This document shows, one piece after another, positions 56,573-64,000 of a DNA stretch of 64,000 nucleotides (within the stretch, counting starts at the first letter, position 1; each line of letters opens with the position of its first letter). The notes under the pieces are model-generated. The model was not told the origin of the DNA. It did no database searches and saw only the letters and a program-made list of their open reading frames with translations. The stretch lies in contig NC_071333.1 in assembly GCF_010183535.1 (NCBI RefSeq), forward strand, positions 8,182,587 to 8,246,586, read 5' to 3'. Position numbers and translations under genes: made by a program. This DNA comes from Caenorhabditis remanei (Eukaryota; Nematoda; Chromadorea; Rhabditida; Rhabditidae).

Positions 56573-59375
56573 TTAGACTTTATGGATAAGTGTTTGCTGT
56601 TCCGACATTTGCACACTATCTACAGAAGTTGAGTATTGGAATCTCATTGAGACTGAATGGGACTTTCTCGGAGGCTCTCTGAAGATTGGCATAACAGTAG
56701 TTGTGGAGTTCGATCTGACAAAGCGTTCAGCTCTTGCCTGAAAAAATAAATGTTACATGTATTCGTATTACGGAAGTGATATTTTTCTCTTACTTTTTGT
56801 TTTTCTTCAACATTTGCACATAACGCCACATTCTTCATTTCGCTAAGAACTTGATTGAATACTCGTGTTGCACATTCTTCGATATCAGCTTTCGAGTGGA
56901 TGGCTCCTTTGGAATTTGTCTCTTTAGCATGTGCTGCCAAATGAGTTACAATCATCTCTACTACTGTAGTTCTGATTATTTTCCATTCTGGAGCTTTGAA
57001 ATTGATTTTGCCTCTTATTGCTGCATCAGAATACTGTTTGTAGATGATCTTTTTAGAAACGCGACGATTACGGTCTCCAAACCATCTGAAGACATCTCTA
57101 ATGAAATGACCGAATTCAAGTCCGACAAGTGTCTCTCGTTCATTTTGCTCGCTCTCTTTTTCCAATTTCCCATGGATAATGCTTTTGACCTCCGGGATGT
57201 CTTCGCATAGCTGTAAAAACGTCATTCAATTAAGAAATAGCAACCAAAAAATAACGAATGGAGATTGAAGAACAAAAATGTTTCACAAACTCCAATATAT
57301 TTTCTTTCAACTCACTTTATGAATAATATCTACACCGAGTGCTGATGCCAATGGACTGACTTGCTTGCTAATGTGTTCGGCAACCCGATGTTTGATCGAA
57401 CTATATTTGATTGAAGTTGACAAAGTCATGCTGATAGAGTCCTTCTTCTGTAACAAGTCATTCTAGTATATTAGAAATTGCTATTTTCATTTGTTACTAC
57501 TATTTCTATCTTTGCCGACGTCATGAATCACCAAAGTTCCGAAAAAATTATTGTCCGCAAAACTACATTCGTTTACTCCAGACACGTTACAAACCAGAAA
57601 ACATATTGGAAAAAAGAGAGGCAGAGAGATTTTCTCGTCATCCATAAAATGAAGCCTCACAGACTACTAATTATTGCGCTGACATGTCTCATTATAGAAA
57701 TCAGACCAAAAAACACTCATCAAGTTTTAATCCAGAAGTTGACCCTTGAACTTACCCTGCAGCTTGGAAACTTGTAGAATAGAAGCCAGTTGGTGGCACT
57801 ATGCACAACAAGAAGCATATTGGACGCATCGGTCAAGTAAAATGAGTTAATATAACCGTCATAGTCTCCGTTGCTGAAAAATAAAAAATTTGAATCGAAG
57901 GCAATGTGTTGGTGAACTTACTCCATATTTCCGTATTCCAGAAGTTCAAGTAGAATAGTGTTAAACATATAAAGAGTGTTGCACAAAATAAATTTAAAAT
58001 TAAGCAGCTGAAACAGAATAATATATTTACAAATGCTACTAGACAAGGAACTTACTGATAACCGCAGTGGCATATTTCTGTTGAACCTCATTCCAATTTG
58101 AAAATTTCCAACACTTCTCTGACTGCAAGCCTGGATTGTGCGGACAGTCATAGTTCCAATGACAATAATAGGTGTTGGTGCACGGAACAATAGATCGGGG
58201 AAGAAATGAACCACTAAAACAGAAAAATAAGTAATGTTACAGTACACTCACAGTTCAACTCACAAAATCTGTAAATACGAATTTTATCATCAAAATATGG
58301 TTTCATCATGGTATGATTCCTGAACATTGGCGCTCCATTACTATCAAAAACGATTTCGTAACAGTCGACCTGGAACAATGAAATTAGAACTCAAATTCCA
58401 AGAAACCATTAATCTTGTCTCATAAAAAGATTAGTGAAACCCTTACAAGCTCGTTTTCAAAAGGAACTGGCAAAAGATTGAGTATGAATGCACAAATGGT
58501 AATCGCCACACAAATCCAGCCGACTCCAAACTTTGCTTTACGAGTACGTTGTTCGAGAGGAGAAGACACAGCCAGATATCGTTCCAGTGTAATAGCGAAT
58601 ACTTGCCAGATAGTACATGAAACACAGAATGATGCGAATGGTTGTAAAAAGAATAGAATGTAGGAGAATGGTCCATAAATTGGGGTAACACTGTAGATCA
58701 ACGATGGGATACAATATGTTGCTGAAACTAGATTATTAACATTTATGTTCTTTTTGATTTTACTTACAAAGACAGCAAAGTAAATATAGCATATCCCAGA
58801 AACAAATCATTCCTAGGTGCACTGCCAGACGTTTTGAAAATACTCGTGATCCGTAGATCTAAATAGATAAACACGTGAATGAGTCACTCTGAATTCATTT
58901 AATTTCTTACTTGTTTCAACAAAAGTGAGCTTCCAGTCAATCCAAGAAGTGTCAGCATCAATGTGAGCAATCCGTTATAACGATAGCTGAAAACACTACT
59001 TATTTCCTATTGACATAAGAAAAAGTCATAATTCCGGAAACGCCATTTTGTTCCAAACAGGTCATTTTCTATCCGGATTTGAATTTGCATTTGGTCAAGT
59101 CTGACTTTTCGGAGGAAGCACAAATGATTCATATCTTCTTTTTAACTTCCGAGTTTTGAGCCGGATATAATTTTTCGTTTCGAACTTTTTGTCTCGAAAT
59201 CATGGACGTAGGCTATATGGATTACGATTACGTACCTGAACACTTTGTAATGTGCATATTTGGTACGCATTTGCGTTGAGATATTTTGTGTGGCCATTGT
59301 ATGTAACCACATCTCCATATTGAAACACCAGTCAATGAGAGGCCAAGTAATTGATGTTGAGTTATTTTCTTCCAT
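56573..59375 (-). CDS. Rhodopsin-class neuropeptide-receptor-like GPCR with long C-terminal tail
   Basis: Eleven exons from ATG 59375: 59236-59375, 58911-58986, 58768-58858, 58447-58721, 58264-58369, 58056-58213, 57922-58007, 57756-57873, 57316-57447, 56794-57210, 56573-56737. They give 587 residues, all in phase. The extracellular N-terminus has N-glycosylation sites (NNST, QNIS). TM1 is in exon 2 and TM2 in exon 3 (FWDMLYLL). TM3 ends in ERYLAV, the D/E-R-Y motif, with the expected Cys before it. TM4 ends exon 4, and exon 5 is extracellular loop 2 with a Cys. TM5 follows, then TM6 in exon 7 and TM7 with NWLLFY in place of NPxxY. The pattern fits the FMRFamide-type peptide receptors. After TM7 and a Cys comes a 237-residue tail with charged helices and no recognised domain. 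An acceptor 4-5 nt before the ATG suggests SL trans-splicing. I cannot assign a symbol. Confidence 0.87.
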
Positions 59376-60582
59376 GGTGCTGGAACAGTAGAAATGAACT
59401 GTTTGAAACAGAAATAAGTGATGACTCAGTTTGAAAACAAGAGACAGAAAAGGAAATGAGGCTAAAAGTGCGAAAATGGGCGGAGGGATGGAGGGACGCA
59501 CCATTAATTGGGGTGGAGCAACTTGGATTAGCACGAGAGCAGAAGTTGGGCGGGGCTTGATTCCCTCAACAAGGATTGAACTATGGAAGATGTGGGGATT
59601 TAGAGAGGGGGGGGAAGCAGAGGAGGAGAGGGTGCAGGATAACATCATCAGAATAAGAATAGAAAAATGAGAGTGGAATCTTGGTTCAAGTAAAGTACTT
59701 GAAAAATTGGAAGGTTTCCGAGTCTCTTTAGAAGAATTGAGAAGTCATTTGGGCTTCAGGGAATCCTGTTACAAAAATACTTACTTGAAATAGCTAATCT
59801 GATTCAGCAAGTTGCAAACCAAAGAATTGAAGGCTGATCAAACGTTTTTGTTTGGTTGGTCATTTTCCCGATATAACTCTGATCATACGAAGAACTATCA
59901 TCTCTACTACAAAATGAATTACTTCGGGGAGATTTAGTGCAATTAACATTTAACTAAAAGTTCAGTAAAAATACTGAAAGTTAAACACAGAGAGTTTTTT
60001 TGAGACTTCAAACCGTCTTATTCAGCTTTGTAAGGTCTGATAACGTAGAAAAAGTAATTGCAACTGTGGAAACTTTCAACGTAGAGGCTTGATTAACTTT
60101 CACTTACACCATTTCGTTGATACACTTCAGCGAAAATAATGGAGTTGACCTGTTCAATATCAGATCATTTATAGTGCGAGGGTACGGTACTTTTCTCATT
60201 GCAATCAGTTTCCTCTCACGAGGTTGGCCCTTTGGTCGTCTTGGCCTTCTACTGCCTGTCATTCGACATTTGGATCAACCAGATTCGTGATAACGGTAGA
60301 AAATGCAACAAAAACCGTTTTCCGTTCAGGTGAAAGCGACAGCACTTTCATGAATCTTTGTTCTTTCCCCTTTTGTTACCTTCATCTTTGATGGTTAGGA
60401 GGAACCACCAGCAAGGAAATGAGAAAACGGAATTGGTGATTGACATGCTAGTGAGAATACCAGAATAGTGGAACAAAAAAATTGAGAGGATTCATGCAGA
60501 CGCCTTCTGCAAGTACAATTTAAAATTTAGTGTTCCGGGGATAACAAGACACACAGAGAACCGAAATTTTATTCAGTGTAAA
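59376..60582. other. Upstream region of the GPCR
   Basis: 1.2 kb without a supported gene. A G-rich + strand segment (59460-59640) gives open frames on both strands, but they lack coding character. Probably the GPCR promoter. Confidence 0.4.
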
Positions 60583-60590
60583 TAATATTT
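60583..60590 (+). repeat. Left target-site duplication, TAATATTT
   Basis: Eight bases directly abut the left end of the inverted-repeat element and recur identically at 62236-62243 just outside its right end. The bases further out differ, so the duplication is exactly 8 bp. Confidence 0.85.
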
Positions 60591-60941
60591 GGCTCTGTTC
60601 CAAAATCGGAGGCCCATAAAAAAATCGGAGGCCCATGGCAGAATCGGAGGCCCATGGCAGAATCGGAGGCCCGTAAAAAAATCGGAGGCCCATGGCAGAA
60701 TCGGAGGCCCATAAAAAAATAAGAGGCCCGTAGCAGAATCGGAGGCCCATGGCAGAATCGGAGGCCCATGGTAGATAGAGAATGTCATCGTTTATAAATG
60801 ATGAAAAACTGCCTTATAAGCATCTGAAGTAGTGCAGAAGTCTGAAAACCATGTTGTAACTACATGATGCGCGAAGCTGATTTTTATTATTTTTTTCATT
60901 CATTGCTAATTATAACAGATCTTTTTTAACACATTTATTTA
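60591..60941 (+). repeat. Left terminal inverted repeat (351 bp)
   Basis: Composed of an 11-bp tip GGCTCTGTTCC, a nine-unit 19-bp tandem array (60607-60771), then about 170 bp of unique sequence. The reverse complement is at 61885-62235. The arms differ at only a few positions, all in the inner unique part (for example near 60864, 60875 and a homopolymer at about 60887). Confidence 0.9.
60607..60771 (+). repeat. 19-bp tandem array in the left arm
   Basis: Nine copies of CGGAGGCCCAT + 8 variable bases. Two unit types alternate: A ends in TAAAAAAAT-type sequence and B in TGGCAGAAT-type. The order is A B B A B A B(variant AAGAGG) B B(partial). The array is open on the minus strand in all three frames, which gives spurious peptides. 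Confidence 0.9.
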
Positions 60942-60990
60942 CCCGAATATTTATGTGAATAAATGTTAAAGGAAAAAAAATGGGAAGCAA

Positions 60991-61240
60991 CTATCCGCCT
61001 TTGCCAGTTTGTATTTTGGGTGCCTTGGGCATCTTTGGAAGTTTTGGAGGCTTCGGAGTTGTAGGGGATTTGAAACCCGAAGAGGATGTTTTCGTTTTCT
61101 TTGTCGTTGTGGGGCGACCTGTTGTAACATGTCTTGATCTTGTGAGCGGGTTAGTGGGGCTATGAAATATGGAATTCTTAGTAGTAGTAGTGAGTTTACT
61201 TTGTGGTTTTTTAGTTTTATAACTAGGAGTTTTAGTAGGT
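60991..61240 (-). other. Pro/Thr/Lys-rich coding-like frame inside the element
   Basis: On the minus strand an open frame of about 83 codons ends at TAG 60991-60993. It reads as a basic low-complexity peptide (SPTTPKPPKLPKMPKAPK near its end). It has no start codon at its upstream end and could begin at an acceptor CTCCTAG near 61220. It may be a remnant of a transposon or captured host exon. Antisense frames here are G-rich shadows. Confidence 0.3.
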
Positions 61241-61330
61241 TAACTCTCGTAGTTTTACCCATTTAGTGATAATAAGTTACCTAGAGTAAGTTACATTATT
61301 TCTAGGTTTTCAGGCGACGATGTTTTTTAG

Positions 61331-61557
61331 GTAGTGGTTTTGCCCCAGGATAACGAAAAAACAAGCAGCACATTTATTAAGGAGGTAGAATTAGAGATAG
61401 GCTCCGAGATCCAAGTAGTAGCTTATTATTCGAATAGGTAAGTACACCGTCTCCGTATAACCTAATAATATTTGTTTTCAGATTCGAATTAGAAATACTT
61501 TGTAGTAATGTGCTAGTTTGCCGCCCCTTACATATTAGTATCAGGCCGCAGGAGAAC
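61331..61557 (+). other. Possible two-exon coding remnant inside the element
   Basis: An open segment 61331-61437 follows an acceptor TTTTTTAG. It ends at a GTAAGT donor, and the next open segment (61482-61557) starts after TTTGTTTTCAG and ends at another GTAAGT. The phases join (AG + A), giving about 61 residues without a stop and containing FELEILCSNV. No start codon or family is seen. It may be a captured gene fragment. Confidence 0.3.
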
Positions 61558-61884
61558 GTAAGTGTTTTAATCTACATTCCTTAATGTATGCTTTCGTTTA
61601 CATGCCTTTGTATTTAATTCAATGTTCCAAAACGGGTTGTTCGATATAGAAGAAAGAAGAAAGTTGGTTATTAGTAGATAGTTTTAAACGATTACTGGAA
61701 CAAATTTTATTCTCATCGCATGGACTTCAAATTAGGTACTCAATTTCGTGTAATAGGGTTTGTAGATGTAACCGAGTACTCTTTTTTTTAAACACCTGAA
61801 TAACTTCATGTATATAATTGTATTTTTACTTGTATAATATGTATTATTTCTTTTCATGTAAATAATTGTATATATGTTATTGAT

Positions 61885-62235
61885 TAAATAAATGTGTTAA
61901 AAAAGATCTGTTATAATTAGCAATGAATGAAAAAATAAATAAAAATCAGCTTTGCGCATCATTTAGTTACAACATGGTTTTCAGACTTCTGCACTACTTC
62001 AGATGCTTATAAGGCAGTTTTTCATCATTTATAAACGATGACATTCTCTATCTACCATGGGCCTCCGATTCTGCCATGGGCCTCCGATTCTGCTACGGGC
62101 CTCTTATTTTTTTATGGGCCTCCGATTCTGCCATGGGCCTCCGATTTTTTTACGGGCCTCCGATTCTGCCATGGGCCTCCGATTCTGCCATGGGCCTCCG
62201 ATTTTTTTATGGGCCTCCGATTTTGGAACAGAGCC
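61885..62235 (-). repeat. Right terminal inverted repeat (351 bp)
   Basis: Inverted copy of 60591-60941, including the whole nine-unit 19-bp array (62065-62219), whose unit order and variant unit are identical to the left arm. It ends GGAACAGAGCC at 62235. Confidence 0.9.
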
Positions 62236-62243
62236 TAATATTT
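62236..62243 (+). repeat. Right target-site duplication, TAATATTT
   Basis: Direct repeat of 60583-60590 immediately outside the right arm. Confidence 0.85.
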
Positions 62244-64000
62244 CACCTCCGTGGATGGCTTCTTTTTCTGTCTAGTGATAAGAAATTTATGAGTGCGACG
62301 GAGAAGACTTCCGTGAAAAAAACAAAAATTTGGAACATTGTTCGGAATACCGAATTGAGGTGATATCATCTAGTAAAAGCATTTTTGAACAGAAGCAACT
62401 CTATGACTATTGTATGGAAGGAAAAGTTGATTTTTGAACTGAATTTGATGACTTGTCATTAGCTCAACATCCGTAATGCATACCAGATTTTCAGGCTATA
62501 TACCGTCTAGAGGATGGGAATTGTAACTTAAAAGATTTTCTCGTCCATTGCTTTGGAAAGAAGATGCAGTCAAAGTACGTTCTCGGAGCGGACGTGAAAA
62601 TGATGAGCTTTGTTTCGAAACTTTTTAATTGAAAATGGAACAATGGGAGAACCAAGAAAACAATTCTAGTGTGCTCAGCTCTGGATCACGCGGTCAATGA
62701 GTTTAATGCGAAATGAAATAAATTGCTATATAGATGAAAAAAACCATGAACGTTTATAGTTCTGGAAAATCCCTCTTTTCCAGACAAAACTCAATATTGA
62801 ACGCTTAGAACACAGGTGAAAGTTACTTCTGTTGACGTCTCCTGTTTTTGGAACTCCGATGTCATGTGATCAAACAATAAGAAAATATTCTTATAAAATC
62901 TTCAACGATAAAATTTGAACAGAAAATGATTGTGAATTAAATCAAACGGGCAAATTCAATGACGTCGACAAGCAAAACAAACATGAACCTAGAAGCATCC
63001 TTGGAAAATGAAGTAAACCATTTCGGTCACATCCTACGCTAATGTGTCTTTTTAGACTCGGATATCCTTTCTAACTTCTCATTTTCTCTGACTAAAAACG
63101 AAAACTGATCCTCAAACTGAACATATGAGTAATAGATGTAACTATAACAAGACTCATATTCTGAATCTATATAGTGTCAAGTTGCACTGATTTTTATTCA
63201 CCTCCCACGCGTTTTTTGCACAAGAAAGGTAAGTTGGTCATATAAGTTATTTTCTGAAAAAGAGGAAAGTATAGTCTAGAAAAGAAAAACCTCACCAAGA
63301 AAAAAGACTCAAGAGATGAATCGTATTTTGCATGAAAACGTATCCAAATCAAGTCAATTATCTCGTTTTTTGTCGATGTCACGCATGAAAATTTGAATAC
63401 TGAGATACAATTCAGCTTCACTCATTTTTCTGAATTCTTCCTAGTATGAACTCATGAAGAGTACAAAACCAGATTGTTTTGATGTCGTATTTTGTTTGAT
63501 TCAGGTTTGGTACAAAAACTAAAACCAAAAGTCCAAGGACACGGAAGGGAGGTCTTTGCAGAAAGAAAAATTCAAAAACCAACAGTGATGACTTTTTTCG
63601 TTTTATTTACCCATAGCATTTTTAATTAAATTTTGGGTAAACCCCCCTGCCTGACTTTTAGCTCTTAGAATATGAAAAAAGAAAAAACGTGTAAGGATTT
63701 GAGTCTCTCTTAACGTTTGGGAAAAAACCGAAAGAATCATTGAATCTTCTCTTCTACTGCTATTTTACGATAATTACTCACGATGTCTAGAGGGAAGACG
63801 CATGAGTCAAACTGCGCATTTACAATGAACTCATCGAGCTTAGACAGCAATCTATTTTGATTGCTTTGAATACTACAGTAATCGGTTATGTCATGTTAAC
63901 ATTTCAAATTCTTATCCAAGTGCTACAAAAGATTATGAAATCGAACAATACTCTGAAAAGTACAACCGAACGGTTTCCTGGGAATCACTGATTGAATAAG
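62244..64000. other. Right-hand flank, no gene recognised
   Basis: 1.76 kb of AT-rich DNA without an exon series on either strand. The only longer open frame (63194-63421, minus) has no supporting splice sites or family resemblance. Confidence 0.4.

Larger units (their letters stand above)
60591..62235. mobile_element. Long-TIR DNA transposon, 1645 bp, 8-bp TSD (MULE-like or foldback-like)
   Basis: Two 351-bp arms (60591-60941 and 61885-62235) are inverted copies with about four visible differences. They begin GGCTCTGTTCC and enclose a 943-bp core. The element is flanked by an 8-bp direct repeat. Long TIRs plus an 8-bp duplication fit Mutator-like or foldback-type elements; hAT elements also duplicate 8 bp but usually have short TIRs. 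The core shows no transposase I can recognise, so I take it as non-autonomous. The near-identity of the arms indicates recent mobility or recent conversion between arms. Confidence 0.85.

Noticed and set aside
60607..60771. Spaced repeats considered as a CRISPR array
   Set aside because: The 19-bp units are contiguous with no unique spacers, lie within a transposon arm and are in a eukaryotic genome.
60520..60788. Repetitive peptides (GLRFCHGPPIL-type) open in three minus-strand frames
   Set aside because: They are translations of the 19-bp tandem array; 19 is not a multiple of three, so all frames cycle. The same peptides appear on + in the right arm.

Overview
The window is nematode nuclear DNA, almost certainly a Caenorhabditis species. 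Coding exons are split by short AT-rich introns (often 42-60 bp) with GTAAGT/GTGAGT donors and TTTTCAG acceptors. Gene order matches the X-linked C. elegans neighbourhood I recall as F46F6/ZC504: pkn-1, gur-3, acr-8, cdk-11.2, mig-15. The predicted MIG-15 and other proteins look slightly different from the C. elegans versions I remember, so I infer a relative of C. elegans rather than C. elegans itself. That inference is from memory and not tested. The window is eukaryotic throughout, so there are no operators, Shine-Dalgarno sites or CRISPR arrays. All exon models were built by hand from reading frame, splice consensus and intron phase. Every main model closes as an exact multiple of three.

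Left part (1-24.6 kb): six dense genes. pkn-1 (+, 231-4875) converges on gur-3 (-, 5578-8319), a seven-helix gustatory-family light/peroxide receptor. gur-3 shares a 490-bp divergent promoter with a secreted Kunitz/lustrin-cysteine protein (+, 8810-10979). acr-8 (+, 12471-15436), an alpha-type nicotinic receptor subunit, converges on cdk-11.2 (-, 15616-18049), and their poly(A) signals cross. mig-15 (-, 19190-24552), a Ste20/Msn-type kinase with a CNH domain, carries a 27-nt micro-exon.

Middle (24.6-36.1 kb): about 11.5 kb with no gene I can support. It is purine-biased on the + strand and contains one GC-rich promoter-like island (about 30.48-30.83 kb). I infer it is the long upstream region, or a 5' intron, of mig-15.

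Coiled-coil cluster (36.1-47.4 kb): five small to medium genes of unknown function: 36143-37700 (+), 38444-38806 (-), 41611-43035 (+), 44126-45168 (+) and a damaged or hard-to-model locus at 45804-47368 (+). Two of them share the same unusual 3' end: a PVRKSL motif, then a phase-2 intron splitting a GGA codon, then a tiny last exon. This suggests a local, fast-evolving paralogous family.

Right part (47.4-64 kb): after an empty 4.7 kb comes an anion-selective Cys-loop ligand-gated channel (+, 52075-56214). It converges on a neuropeptide-receptor-like GPCR (-, 56573-59375) with an unusually long cytoplasmic tail (237 residues). Beyond it lies an intact-looking inverted-repeat transposon (60591-62235). 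It has 351-bp near-identical arms, each containing a nine-unit 19-bp tandem array, and it is flanked by an 8-bp direct repeat TAATATTT. The last 1.7 kb shows nothing I can identify.

As a set, the conserved genes are mostly neuronal and cell-shape genes: two kinases that act on the cytoskeleton and guidance, a sensory receptor, two ligand-gated channels and a peptide GPCR. They are interrupted by a young, species-specific coiled-coil cluster and a recent transposon.
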